From SXOA01 sp051004015 (GTDB taxonomy: Bacteria > Planctomycetota > Planctomycetia > Pirellulales > Pirellulaceae): a DNA stretch of 40,105 nt. Positions 8,065 to 16,234 of this stretch are shown one piece after another (position 1 is the first letter of the stretch; the number at the start of each line of letters is the position of its first letter). The stretch covers positions 1 to 40,105 of the forward strand of contig JBPCKT010000113.1 in assembly GCA_051004015.1 (NCBI GenBank), written 5' to 3'. A model generated the notes under the pieces. It was not told the DNA's origin, did not search any database, and saw only the letters and a program-made list of their open reading frames with translations. A program made the position numbers and the translations under genes.

Positions 8065-8607
8065 GTGCTTTCTGTCAGGCCCAAAGTTGCGGAATTGGCG
8101 TTTCAACTCTTTGGGCGGGCGCTGCACCCCGAATTGTTCGAGGTCTACAAGACCCGCACGATCAAGCGGGGCGATTACGAGGCCAAGCTCGACATCACTA
8201 GTGCCGGCCATATCGTCACCTGGAAGTATCGCGGCCTGACACTGACGGAAGTGGCCTGCTCCGCGACTCATCCGCTGCCGGAGAAGCGACGGCTGCTCTC
8301 GTACCGCCTGAAGGGGCAGAAGAGCGACAAGGTCGAGGCCCGCGGCGGCATTACCTACCAGATGAACTTTCATTTGGAGCCCGTGCCAGCCGAAGTTTTT
8401 TGGGCATTCCAGGAAGAACTGGGCCGCGACGGTGAGCGGGATGGGCTGCTGCACACCTTCGATTCCAGCGGCCGCATGGCTCTCGGCGCGATCAGCTTCC
8501 TCAGTGTAGAAGAGCGGCAGCGGAGTCTCCGCGTGCAGGCTTTTCACACCTTCCCCGACGATTATGCCATCGTCAAAACGCAGTCAATTTTCGAACTGCC
8601 GTCGTAA
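8065..8607 (+). CDS. DUF2617-like protein of unknown function
   Basis: A soluble protein of about 180 residues. I start it at GTG 8065 (VLSVRPKVAELAFQLFGR), which is preceded by a purine-rich AGGTCAGGA; the frame extends further upstream to 7990 but that part looks non-coding. The sequence has alternating beta-rich segments (YEAKLDITSAGHIVTWKYRG, then ITYQMNFHLEPVPAEVFWAF) that resemble the DUF2617 family known from planctomycetes and actinobacteria; this assignment is from memory and moderate. No catalytic motif is visible. It lies 21 bp upstream of the MFS transporter gene on the same strand, so they may be co-transcribed. Confidence 0.75.
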   Translation: MLSVRPKVAELAFQLFGRALHPELFEVYKTRTIKRGDYEAKLDITSAGHIVTWKYRGLTLTEVACSATHPLPEKRRLLSYRLKGQKSDKVEARGGITYQMNFHLEPVPAEVFWAFQEELGRDGERDGLLHTFDSSGRMALGAISFLSVEERQRSLRVQAFHTFPDDYAIVKTQSIFELPS

Positions 8608-8628
8608 CGCTACTTAGAGCCATTCACC

Positions 8629-9849
8629 ATGAAGTGGCGGCAACTCGTGGTTCTGGCGGTGGTGCAATGGCTAGCGATGGCCCTCTGGTTTTCCGCATCG
8701 GCGGTGAACGGTGCGCTTAAAGAGGAATGGTCCCTTTCCCCCACCGCTGTTTCCTGGTTGACCATCAGCGTGCAACTCGGCTTTGTCGTCGGTGCGCTGG
8801 CGAGCGCCATCCTCAATCTCAGCGACCGGATCAAACCGACAATTCTCCTGGCGGTCTGCGCGATTCTCGGCGCAGTTGCCAATCTTGCCATCCCTTTGGC
8901 AATTACCACGGAGCTGGGAAAGTCCACCAGCGGTTTCGCGCTGGTCATTATCTTGCGAATGCTCACCGGCATCATGCTGGCCGGCGTCTATCCCACGGGA
9001 ATGAAGCTCATGGCAACCTGGTTCGCAAGTGGCCGGGGTTTGGCGATTGGCGTTCTCGTGGGAGCGTTGACATTGGGCAGCGCGTCGCCCCAACTCATCA
9101 ACGCGTTCGCGCTGGGAACGTCGAACTGGCGATGGGTCATGGGAATTGCATCGGGACTGGCCGGGCTGTCCGCCGTTCTGGCGATGCTGTTTGCCAAGGT
9201 CGGTCCACACCTGGCATCCGCCGCCCGATTTGATTGGCAGTATTTCGCCCGCGTCTGGCAGGATCCAGCAGTCCGCCGCGCCAACTTCGGCTACCTCGGT
9301 CACATGTTCGAGCTCTACGCCATGTGGGCCTGGGCCCCGAAGCTGCTCGCGGAAAGCTATGACAAAGTGCATTGGTCGCCGCGGGACGCCGCTCTCGCCG
9401 GCTTTGGGACGATTGCGATTGGCGGCTTCGGCTGCGTGCTGGCCGGGGCCTGGGCCGACCGCGTGGGGCGCACCTGGACGACCATTGCCAGCCTGGTCGT
9501 CTCCGGTAGCTGTGCGCTGATTGCCGGCCATTTGGTCCTCCACCCGCTGCTTCTTACACTCGTGTGCCTCATCTGGGGATTCTCCGTCGTCGCCGACAGT
9601 GCCCAGTTCAGCACGGCGATCTCGGAGCTCTGCGACCCGCGTTATGTCGGCACCGCCCTGACCATTCAGACTTGTGCAGGCTTCCTGCTGACGACACTCA
9701 CCATCTATGCCGTGCCGACCATCCAGTCGCAACTTGGCTGGCCCGCAGCCATGTCGCTGCTGGCTCTCGGCCCTGTCTTTGGCATCTGGCACATGGCCAA
9801 ACTGCGCTCCTTGCCCGCGGCGACGAAAATGGCGGGGGGACGAAAATGA
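8629..9849 (+). CDS. Major facilitator superfamily transporter
   Basis: A 406-residue inner-membrane carrier with about 12 hydrophobic segments. The loop after the second helix reads LNLSDRIKPT, a variant of the MFS signature (G-x-L-D-R-x-G-R-K), and the matching loop in the second half is AGAWADRVGRTW. The fourth-helix region GIMLAGVYPTGMKLMATWF is typical of nitrate/cyanate- or sugar-type MFS members. The substrate cannot be read from the sequence. Because ethanolamine ammonia-lyase genes follow 92 bp downstream on the same strand, uptake of ethanolamine or a related amine is a reasonable inference but unproven; an octamer repeat separates them. Confidence 0.9.
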   Translation: MKWRQLVVLAVVQWLAMALWFSASAVNGALKEEWSLSPTAVSWLTISVQLGFVVGALASAILNLSDRIKPTILLAVCAILGAVANLAIPLAITTELGKSTSGFALVIILRMLTGIMLAGVYPTGMKLMATWFASGRGLAIGVLVGALTLGSASPQLINAFALGTSNWRWVMGIASGLAGLSAVLAMLFAKVGPHLASAARFDWQYFARVWQDPAVRRANFGYLGHMFELYAMWAWAPKLLAESYDKVHWSPRDAALAGFGTIAIGGFGCVLAGAWADRVGRTWTTIASLVVSGSCALIAGHLVLHPLLLTLVCLIWGFSVVADSAQFSTAISELCDPRYVGTALTIQTCAGFLLTTLTIYAVPTIQSQLGWPAAMSLLALGPVFGIWHMAKLRSLPAATKMAGGRK

Positions 9850-9892
9850 AGCCAGCACCCTAATCCTAATCTTCATCCCTTCCCCTCTTCTC

Positions 9893-9932
9893 CCCTTTGC
9901 GCCTTCGCGCCTTCGCGCCTTTGCGTTAAAGG
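9893..9932. repeat. 8-bp-period repeat (GCGCCTTY-like units)
   Basis: Four to five consecutive 8-bp units of the form GCCTTCGC/GCCTTTGC, ending in GTTAAAGG, preceded by a pyrimidine-rich tract. It sits between the MFS gene and eutB. The same unit recurs at 30270-30309 (reverse orientation) and 30390-30421 (this orientation). Confidence 0.8.
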
Positions 9933-9941
9933 GATTGAAGC

Positions 9942-11318
9942 ATGCCCTATTCCTCCACTCTTCGCGGCGAGCGGTTCATCTTCCCGGACCTGCGGGACCT
10001 CTTTGCCAAAGCCAACGAGGAAAAATCTGGCGATCAACTGGCTGGCATCGCGGCAAGCTCCGAGCGGCAGCGGGTGGCGGCGAAAATGGCACTTGCCAAC
10101 GTGACGCTACGAAACATCGTGGAGCGGCCGCTGATTGACCCCGATGTTGACGACGTTAGTCGGCTAATTCTAGAGCAGCTTGACCAGGCGGCCTTCACGG
10201 AGATCAGCGGCCTGACGCTCGGCGAATTTCGCGACCGGCTGTTAGCGGGCGAATACGTCGGCGAAGCCCTTCGCCAGTTTCAGCGCGGCATCACGCCAGA
10301 AATCGCCGCCGGTCTGGCAAAGCTGATGAGCAATAAGGATCTCATCCTGGCCGCCAGCACCATCCGCAACGTCACGCGCTGCCGTAATACCGTGGGGGAA
10401 CAAGGCGTCCTCGCCATCCGTGTTCAGCCGAACCATCCGGCGGACGACGTGGCGGGGATTCTGCTCTCCGCCATTGATGGTCTCACGTTCGGTTGCGGGG
10501 ACGCACTGATTGGGGTGAACCCAGCGGGAGACTCCGTGGAAAGCGTTTCGGCTATCCTGCAGGGCCTGGGCCGTCTCATCAGCGCCCTCGAAATCCCCAC
10601 GCAGCACTGCTGCCTCGCTCACATCACCACCCAGCTCGCGGCGCTAAAGCGAGGTGCGCCAATCGATCTCCTCTTTCAGTCCGTCGCCGGCACGCAGGCG
10701 GCCAACGCCAGCTTCGGAATCTCGCTTTCGCTACTTGAGGAAGGCCGGCAGCAAGTCCAGGAGCATCACGGCAGCCGCGATGTGGCGTGGGTCGGCGACA
10801 ATCTGATGTATTTTGAAACCGGCCAGGGGAGCGCCCTTTCCGCCGACGCTCACCACGGCCTCGACCAGCTCACGCTCGAAGCCCGCGCCTACGCCGTGGC
10901 CCGGCAGTTCCGCCCATTTTTGGTCAACAGCGTGGTCGGCTTCATCGGCCCGGAGTACCTGGCGGACGAGCGGCAGATTATCCGGGCCGGGCTCGAGGAT
11001 CACTTCATGGGCAAGCTCCTCGGCCTGCCGATGGGGTGCGACGTCTGCTACACCAACCACGCCGCTGCCGACCAGAATTCCGCTGACAATCTCCTTGTCC
11101 TGCTCACATCTGCCGGGTGCAACTATTTCATGGGGGTGCCCTGCGGCGACGACGTGATGCTCAACTACCAGTCCACGAGCTACCATGACGCGGCATCCAT
11201 GCGGCGGCTCTTCGGCCTGCGCCCCGCGCCGGAGTTCGCGGCCTGGATGGAGAGGCGGAGCGGTAAGGAGCTGTTGAGGTTGGCGGAGCCGGTGCTGCGA
11301 ATGGCGAAGCACGAATGA
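9942..11318 (+). CDS. eutB: Ethanolamine ammonia-lyase heavy chain (EutB)
   Basis: Large subunit of the adenosylcobalamin-dependent lyase that converts ethanolamine to acetaldehyde and ammonia. 458 residues (E. coli EutB 453). The match runs the full length: AKANEEKSGDQLAGIAA near the N-terminus, GDALIGVNPAGDSVE, HITTQLAALKRGAP, YFETGQGSALSADA, VGFIGPEYLADERQIIRAG, EDHFMGKLLGLPMGCD and CYTNHAAADQN. The small subunit gene follows 10 bp downstream. The stop TGA (11316-11318) lies inside a CGAATGN heptamer repeat. No microcompartment shell, EutA reactivase or EutT genes are nearby, so the enzyme would act free in the cytoplasm and needs B12 from elsewhere. Confidence 0.97.
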   Translation: MPYSSTLRGERFIFPDLRDLFAKANEEKSGDQLAGIAASSERQRVAAKMALANVTLRNIVERPLIDPDVDDVSRLILEQLDQAAFTEISGLTLGEFRDRLLAGEYVGEALRQFQRGITPEIAAGLAKLMSNKDLILAASTIRNVTRCRNTVGEQGVLAIRVQPNHPADDVAGILLSAIDGLTFGCGDALIGVNPAGDSVESVSAILQGLGRLISALEIPTQHCCLAHITTQLAALKRGAPIDLLFQSVAGTQAANASFGISLSLLEEGRQQVQEHHGSRDVAWVGDNLMYFETGQGSALSADAHHGLDQLTLEARAYAVARQFRPFLVNSVVGFIGPEYLADERQIIRAGLEDHFMGKLLGLPMGCDVCYTNHAAADQNSADNLLVLLTSAGCNYFMGVPCGDDVMLNYQSTSYHDAASMRRLFGLRPAPEFAAWMERRSGKELLRLAEPVLRMAKHE

Positions 11319-11332
11319 CGAATGGCGAATGA
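11298..11332. repeat. CGAATGN heptamer repeat at the eutB-eutC junction
   Basis: Five consecutive 7-bp units of CGAATGN form (one diverged to CGAAGCA). The third unit contains the eutB stop codon and the fifth contains the eutC ATG (11329-11331). The last residues of EutB and the start of EutC are therefore written in repeat sequence. Confidence 0.85.
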
Positions 11333-12111
11333 GCGAAGAGATCCAAAAGCCGACGCACGAAAGTTTGATTGAGCAGGTTCGCGCGCGGACGCCGGCGAGG
11401 ATTCTGGTTCCGAGGGCCGGCGACAGCTACGACATAAGCACGCAGTTGGAATTGCGAGGAGACCATGCGGCGGCTTTGGATGCGGTGCGGGCGGAGCTAG
11501 ACATTCCTCGGGATTTCAACCCGGCGTTTGTGGCTAAAAGGAAGTTGTTTCAAGTCCAGTCGCTGGCGGCGACCAAGCATGAATATCTGCTACGGCCCGA
11601 TTTGGGGCGAAAGCTCAGCGACGATGCCCGCGAGCTGATTTTCGCCCGCTGCCCGGCGGGATGCGATGTGCAGCTCGTCATCGGCGACGGGCTTTCAGCG
11701 CAGGCAGTGAGATCCCAGGTGCCGGTTCTTTTGCCGGCGCTGGAAACCGCCATCCGGCAGCGGGGCTGGTCGCTGGGCAATCCCTTTGCCGTCCGCTACT
11801 GCCGCGTCGGACTGCTTAACGAGATTGGCGAACTCCTCTCGCCACAGGTTGTCGTGCTGCTCATCGGCGAGCGGCCTGGGCTCGCGACAAGCGAAAGTCT
11901 TTCCGCCTACCTCGCTTTCCGCCCCCGCTCCGGCCATACCGACGCCCAGCGGAATCTTATCTCCAACATCCACGCCCGCGGAATCCCGCCACTCGTCGCG
12001 GTAGGCCGCATCACGCTTGCCATCAGCCGCCTATCATCAGCTCAGGCCAGCGGCGTGGGAATCGATGTGAGCACCGCGGAGCCGCTTCCCTTGCCGTCGC
12101 GAAGCGGATAA
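11329..12111 (+). CDS. eutC: Ethanolamine ammonia-lyase light chain (EutC)
   Basis: Small subunit of ethanolamine ammonia-lyase; with EutB it forms the cobalamin-binding site. 260 residues, slightly shorter than the enterobacterial protein because the N-terminal region is reduced. Diagnostic segments are RTPARILVPRAGDSY, VQLVIGDGLSAQAV, GNPFAVRYCRVGLLNEIGE, VVVLLIGERPGLATSESLSA and NLISNIHARGIPPL. The ATG chosen lies in the last unit of a heptamer repeat 10 bp after the eutB stop. No ribosome-binding site independent of the repeat is obvious, so translation may be coupled to eutB. Confidence 0.95.
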   Translation: MSEEIQKPTHESLIEQVRARTPARILVPRAGDSYDISTQLELRGDHAAALDAVRAELDIPRDFNPAFVAKRKLFQVQSLAATKHEYLLRPDLGRKLSDDARELIFARCPAGCDVQLVIGDGLSAQAVRSQVPVLLPALETAIRQRGWSLGNPFAVRYCRVGLLNEIGELLSPQVVVLLIGERPGLATSESLSAYLAFRPRSGHTDAQRNLISNIHARGIPPLVAVGRITLAISRLSSAQASGVGIDVSTAEPLPLPSRSG

Positions 12112-12121
12112 TCTTGCTTCC

Positions 12122-12598
12122 ATGAGCGAAGTCTTGCTGAAAATCACCGGCGAAGTGGAATCCCCGCGAGAGCTTACCTTCGCTGACCTCGAAGCCGTCG
12201 ATCCGCGCCAGCAAATAGTCGATGTCAGCCAATTGGCCGCCGGACGGAAGGGAGATGCCGTGCGTCTGGCAGGGCTCCTCGCGCTTGCGAAGCCGAAAGC
12301 CGCCGCGAAGTATCTCAATCTGCACTCCACGACGGACAACTTTCACGCCAGCATCCCGCTCAGCGCCGTCTCTGACAAAGCCATCGTCATCTACCGGCTC
12401 GATGGCCAGCCGCTCTCCGTGAGAGCCGGCGGCCCGGTTCGGTTCTTCATTCCGGATCACAAGGCTTGTCATACGGACGAAATCGACGAATGTGCAAACG
12501 TCAAGTTCGTGGACACCATCGAGCTCGCCGTCAGCCGTGGGTTCGACAATCGGCCGCATGACGAACAGGAGCATGCGGAGCGGCACGCCAAAGAGTAG
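12122..12598 (+). CDS. Single-domain molybdopterin oxidoreductase-like protein
   Basis: A 158-residue protein resembling the short oxidoreductase molybdopterin-binding (sulfite-oxidase fold) domain: an opening beta strand LLKITGEVESPRELTF, a middle GDAVRLAGLLALAKP and a closing YRLDGQPLSVRAGGPVRFFIP, then KFVDTIELA. In catalytic members a Cys near the middle binds molybdenum; here the corresponding position appears to be Ser in VDVSQLAAG, though Cys occurs later in HKACHTDEIDEC, so cofactor binding is uncertain. The C-terminus is His/Glu-rich (RPHDEQEHAERHAKE), perhaps metal-binding. It starts 10 bp after eutC and is probably in the same operon; its role there is unknown. There is no export signal. 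Confidence 0.75.
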   Translation: MSEVLLKITGEVESPRELTFADLEAVDPRQQIVDVSQLAAGRKGDAVRLAGLLALAKPKAAAKYLNLHSTTDNFHASIPLSAVSDKAIVIYRLDGQPLSVRAGGPVRFFIPDHKACHTDEIDECANVKFVDTIELAVSRGFDNRPHDEQEHAERHAKE

Positions 12599-12625
12599 TG
12601 CCTCAGAAGAAAGACAAAGGCATTG

Positions 12626-12741
12626 AACAGAAGGTAACTAAGGTAACAAAGCGAGAGGAAAGCGAAGGCGGATGGAGGAGTTTCAATGGTTGGCCCAGTC
12701 CCGCCCTCTGCCTTGCTTCGTTACCTCTGTTGCCTTCTGTT
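12626..12741. repeat. Inverted pair of 9-bp-period repeats
   Basis: Three 9-bp units of the form NAACNAAGG run from 12626 to 12652, and their reverse complement occurs at 12715-12741. The two arms are about 60 bp apart and could fold into a long imperfect hairpin. The pair lies between the molybdopterin-domain gene and tRNA-Leu in a gap of 275 bp that I otherwise read as non-coding. Confidence 0.75.
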
Positions 12742-12873
12742 CCATCTGCTGCTGTTGGTTTTCCGCCGCATTTCGCCGCGAACCTTTTAAGTCGGTTCGG
12801 GGTCTGCTTGTCTGCTCCCTTGACGATAGCCGGCAAGGTTCTAGACTAGACTTAAGCCTGAAATCAGGCGTTC

Positions 12874-12957
12874 GCGGTCGTGGCGGAATTGGCAGACGCA
12901 CCAGCTTGAGGGGCTGGCGGGAGCAATCTCGTGCAGGTTCAAGCCCTGTCGACCGCA
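12874..12957 (+). tRNA. tRNA-Leu (anticodon GAG)
   Basis: An 84-base tRNA. The acceptor stem GCGGTCG (12874-12880) pairs with CGACCGC (12950-12956), with discriminator A at 12957. The D arm contains GGCGGAATTGGCAGACGC, the anticodon stem-loop CCAGC-TTGAGGG-GCTGG places GAG at 12908-12910, there is a long variable arm as expected for a class II tRNA, and the T loop is TTCAAGC. The 3' CCA is not encoded (the sequence continues CTT). It reads CUC/CUU leucine codons. A palindromic element follows six bases downstream. Confidence 0.96.
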
Positions 12958-12962
12958 CTTTG

Positions 12963-12987
12963 GTAGGACGGGATTGCCATCCCGTCC
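12963..12987. repeat. Palindromic repeat after tRNA-Leu, terminator-like
   Basis: AGGACGGGA (12965-12973) pairs with TCCCGTCCT (12980-12988) across a 6-base loop, followed by a short T-run. It could terminate the tRNA transcript. Its opening GTAGGA and closing CCGTCC resemble the two elements at 20015-20082, so it may instead be a member of a dispersed palindromic repeat family. Confidence 0.7.
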
Positions 12988-13009
12988 TTTTCTCTGCGCG
13001 AGGCCGAAA

Positions 13010-13474
13010 ATGGCACAGGGAATCCAACCCTATCCTGGGCATCCTGTCCCCCGCCCCTCGGCCGGGGTAGGATGCATCCTCGCCGCTGTGGCGTGTGCCC
13101 TGGCAATGGGGCTGCTCGTGGTCCTTGCCGCGTTCGCCGGCTATCTGCTGACCGACCCCATGCCGATGCGCGCTCCGCCGAAACTGATCGAATGGCGAGA
13201 GAGTCTTCAGGTGTCCGAAGAGTCGGTCCGCATCATCGACCGGCAGCTGGGGCCGCTGACGATTGAATGCACGGCCCGAGTCAAAAACGTCTCGGACCGG
13301 CGGCAGAATCCGGTGCTCATCTTCCAGTTCTTGGGGGAGGGGGGCCAGGAGATCCACCGGCGACAATTTGTCCCTTTGACCCTGGAGCCGGGGCGCGACG
13401 AGCTCATCATCCGCCACACAACCATGAATCCGGAGGAGTTCGAGCTGGTCAAGACATTCCGCGTTGCCGAGTGA
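13010..13474 (+). CDS. Membrane-anchored hypothetical protein
   Basis: About 154 residues from ATG 13010 (MAQGIQPYPG); the frame extends upstream to 12974 but that start lies in the palindrome after the tRNA and is unlikely. A Pro-rich N-terminal segment is followed by one strong hydrophobic helix (about residues 20-46, GVGCILAAVACALAMGLL). The remaining roughly 105 residues form a beta-rich external domain (LGPLTIECTARVKNVSDRRQ, then LEPGRDELIIRHTT) reminiscent of immunoglobulin-like or FxLYD-type domains with a hydrophobic anchor. Function unknown. It converges with the next gene, with only three bases between stops. Confidence 0.75.
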   Translation: MAQGIQPYPGHPVPRPSAGVGCILAAVACALAMGLLVVLAAFAGYLLTDPMPMRAPPKLIEWRESLQVSEESVRIIDRQLGPLTIECTARVKNVSDRRQNPVLIFQFLGEGGQEIHRRQFVPLTLEPGRDELIIRHTTMNPEEFELVKTFRVAE

Positions 13475-13477
13475 GCG

Positions 13478-13924
13478 TCACTTCTCGATCATCGCCTGGA
13501 GCCGTCCCTGGATAAAAAAGCAAATCTGCGACTCATGCTTGGCGAAGGCCCGGTAGGTTTTGCCATTTCGCACGTAAATCCGATTGGGCATCGTCGCGGC
13601 AGAAATGGGGACCAGAATCTCCTCCGCCTCGACTTCCTTCTCCTCCACATTGACGAGGAAAGTGCGGGGCTTCGCGAACCTCGCGCGAAGATGCGACTCC
13701 GTCAGAGCCTTCTCCCAGGTCTCCTGGTTGGCAATCTTGCCGTCCGCTTCGACGCTGCATGTGCCGAGCACCGCGACCAGGAGTCCTTCGTAGTACGTTC
13801 CCAGTCCGTCGGCAAAGCTCACTTGCCGCTCCCCCATTCGCCCCGTAACGACGGTGCTCGTGTCGGCAGCGGAGGCAAGCGCGGGAGCTAACAGCAGCAG
13901 GCCGATGAATAAAGCAGTTCGCAT
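13478..13924 (-). CDS. Secreted hypothetical protein
   Basis: 148 residues from ATG 13924, which has the ribosome-binding site GGAGAGGAG nine bases upstream; a TTG two codons earlier is less likely. The N-terminus is a clear signal peptide (MRTALFIGLLLLAPALASAAD), with cleavage probably after ASA. The mature part of about 127 residues contains LVAVLGTCSVEADGKIANQ and VEAEEILVPISAATMPNRIY and has two Cys that could form a disulfide. I do not recognise the family. Likely periplasmic. Confidence 0.75.
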   Translation of the reverse strand: MRTALFIGLLLLAPALASAADTSTVVTGRMGERQVSFADGLGTYYEGLLVAVLGTCSVEADGKIANQETWEKALTESHLRARFAKPRTFLVNVEEKEVEAEEILVPISAATMPNRIYVRNGKTYRAFAKHESQICFFIQGRLQAMIEK

Positions 13925-14011
13925 GGTCAATTCTCCTCTCCATCACCAAATGCAAAGTCTTGGAAGCATGTTTCCAAGGCGATCTTGATGACAACAACAG
14001 GGTAATATGCT

Positions 14012-14830
14012 TCAACTCCGCGGCGAGTGGCTGATCGAACAGTTCGGCAATGCCCGCTGCAACTTTTTGAAGCCAGCGTCAGTCACCTTGGTTTTGGCCA
14101 GTTCCAAGTTCCTGAGTTTGGTAAGCCCCTTCAGGTGCTCCAGTCCGGCGTCGCTAACCTCCGTTTCATGGAGGAACAGGTCTCGGAGTTCGGCCAGCCC
14201 TTTCAGGTGCTCCAAACCCGCGTCATTCACTTCGGTCCCATTGAGGCGCAGCTCATAGAGGTTTTTCATCCCCGTCAGATGCTTGAGGCCGGCGCTGGTC
14301 ACTTTCGTCCCGTTCAGTGACAGGGTCACGAGCCTGGTGTGCCCTTGGAGGTGTTCGAGGCCGGCGTCGGTCACCTCAGGGCAGTCGACGTACAGGACAC
14401 GCAGGCTGGCAATGGCTTTCAGATGCTCCAGGCCACCGTCACCGACCTTGGTTCCGGTCAGGTACAGGTTCGTGAGGCGTGACATCCCTTTCAGGTGCTC
14501 CAGGCCAGCGTCACTGACGCTGGTGTAAGGGAGGTAGAGCGTCTCCACCTTCTTCAGCCCTTGCAGGTGCATCAGGCCCGCGTCGCTCACCTTCTTACAG
14601 TTCATCAATGCGACTTTGGTGACGCTTGTCATCCCCTTCAGGTGAACCAGATCAGCGTCAGTGATCTCCGAGTTACGGAAAGCCACGCTTTCCGAAGTAA
14701 CGTCCGCTCCCAGTTTTCTGAGCGCAGCGATTGCCGCTTCTTGCCCTTTATCTGGCTCCGCCGAATATCCGTGCAAGCCCACGATCGACGCCAACAGAAC
14801 CGGCAGCATCCACTTCATTTGTGACTTCAT
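14012..14830 (-). CDS. Secreted leucine-rich-repeat protein
   Basis: 272 residues. A signal peptide (MLPVLLASIVGLHGYSAEP region) precedes about nine repeats of exactly 24 residues, consensus V-D-A-G-L-x-H-L-x-x-L-x-x-L-x-x-L-x-L-x-x-T-x, from about residue 55 to 262. The last repeat ends LPNCSI, a common LRR cap. This is the ribonuclease-inhibitor/cysteine-containing-like class of LRR that is expanded in planctomycetes (from recall). LRR solenoids bind proteins; the partner is unknown. It would act outside the cytoplasmic membrane. Neighbours on the same strand are other exported proteins. Confidence 0.88.
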   Translation of the reverse strand: MKSQMKWMLPVLLASIVGLHGYSAEPDKGQEAAIAALRKLGADVTSESVAFRNSEITDADLVHLKGMTSVTKVALMNCKKVSDAGLMHLQGLKKVETLYLPYTSVSDAGLEHLKGMSRLTNLYLTGTKVGDGGLEHLKAIASLRVLYVDCPEVTDAGLEHLQGHTRLVTLSLNGTKVTSAGLKHLTGMKNLYELRLNGTEVNDAGLEHLKGLAELRDLFLHETEVSDAGLEHLKGLTKLRNLELAKTKVTDAGFKKLQRALPNCSISHSPRS

Positions 14831-14919
14831 GGCATTGTCCGTGAAAAAGGCCCGTTTGCAGCTTCCGCCATCCTAGGCAACGGCTGGTAAGGCGTCATTG
14901 CAGTCCGCTCTCTTGAGCG

Positions 14920-16134
14920 TTAATTCACTTTCGTCCGCAGAATCCAAGGCTTGAAAATGCCGGTTTTTGGGTCGGGGGCCTTTTCTGGCGAGATGTATAA
15001 GCGGCCTTCGTAGACCACCCACCGCACGATGATCAATTCCTTCCCCCCTCCCTTCGAATCCACTTGAAAGAGAATGGTTCGGAGGTCGTCGGCCACGTGG
15101 TAGTTATTAAGACCCTGATGGTCAAGGATCTCGTAGGCAATGTCACGATCTGTCAGCCCATGTTTTTTGAGATAGCGTGGGTCGATTAACTCTCGGAATC
15201 GGGTTTTACCGGGGAGGACGATGTCGGCTATGAATGCCTTGCTCGGTACGTAGATATTCTCCTCCGTCACTTCCCCCTCGACCTTGTGAGGCAACCAGGC
15301 AAATTGTGGCTTCATGTTGGGTTTTTCAACGAAATGCAGCGGTTTTTCATCCTTCTTCGTGGCGACGGGCGGCGTCGGGCTTTCCTTCTTCCCCGGAGCC
15401 TCCTTGGGCGTTTCCGCCTGAGGGGATTGCAGCTTGGAAATAATGGCCTGCTGCTTCGCCAGTGTCTTTTGGGCGCGGGTAATCGCCGTCTCGCCTCCAA
15501 TGTCGGTGATATTGACGCTCGCGCCGGCCTTGAGCAGCATGTCGACAATCTCCGCATGGCCACCTTCCGCCGCCGCCATGAGCGCGGTATCGCCATCTTC
15601 ATTTTTTTCGTCGAGTTTGATGCCGGGCTGGGCCAGCAGGAGTTTGACCGCGTCTTTGTTTCCTTTGTAGTTGGCCCACATGAGCGCGGTAATGCCAAAG
15701 TCGTGAGGTGCATTGACATCGGCGCCCGCCTGGAGCAAAGCCGTCATCATGGCCAAAGATTCCTCCTGATTTCCGGCAGAGGCGGCTTGGGCTAATTCTC
15801 CTCGGTGGAACTTCGCTCCTTTGGCCAGGAGAAGCTTGACCATGTCCACTCGTGCTAGCTGCACGGCAATGTCGAGCGGCCACTTGGTGCCCCGGAGGTC
15901 CGCCCGCGTCTCACCCACCCGGAGCAGGCGGTCAAAGAAGATGGGTGCATTCACATCGGCGCCTTGGTCGATCAGCAACTTCAGTTGCTCAAGTTGTAAG
16001 TCTTTAGGAGACTTCGGAACGCCGCCATACATCTCTGAAAACAGCTTCTCCAATTGTGCGTCTGCGGGATCAGCCGCTTGGGCAAAAGTTCCGAGCGCAA
16101 ATAGCATGACGAAGGGCAGAATTGGGTTCTTCAT
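14920..16134 (-). CDS. Secreted ankyrin-repeat protein
   Basis: 404 residues with a signal peptide ending in FAQAAD. Residues about 50-215 hold four to five ankyrin repeats, for example PLDIAVQLARVDMVKLLLAKG, GITALMWANYKGNKDAVKLL and DTALMAAAEGGHAEIVDMLL. A Lys/Pro/Glu-rich linker (about 222-260) leads to a separate C-terminal domain of about 140 residues (LPHKVEGEVTEENIYVPSK to FKPWILRTKVN) that I do not recognise. Probably a periplasmic or surface protein-binding module; no enzymatic motif is visible. Confidence 0.85.
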   Translation of the reverse strand: MKNPILPFVMLFALGTFAQAADPADAQLEKLFSEMYGGVPKSPKDLQLEQLKLLIDQGADVNAPIFFDRLLRVGETRADLRGTKWPLDIAVQLARVDMVKLLLAKGAKFHRGELAQAASAGNQEESLAMMTALLQAGADVNAPHDFGITALMWANYKGNKDAVKLLLAQPGIKLDEKNEDGDTALMAAAEGGHAEIVDMLLKAGASVNITDIGGETAITRAQKTLAKQQAIISKLQSPQAETPKEAPGKKESPTPPVATKKDEKPLHFVEKPNMKPQFAWLPHKVEGEVTEENIYVPSKAFIADIVLPGKTRFRELIDPRYLKKHGLTDRDIAYEILDHQGLNNYHVADDLRTILFQVDSKGGGKELIIVRWVVYEGRLYISPEKAPDPKTGIFKPWILRTKVN

Positions 16135-16234
16135 GGCTTCGAGTCCTCACTTCTCGGTTGGAGTTGCCAGAGCGCTGTCAGCAGATCATAGACTCTTCGT
16201 TTTCATGGAGCGGGTTCGACGACGCCTGACCAGG

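Noticed and set aside
12598..12849. 83-aa frame starting with MPQKKDKGIEQKVTK
   Set aside because: Its translation is produced by the 9-bp repeats and has no domain; no good ribosome-binding site.
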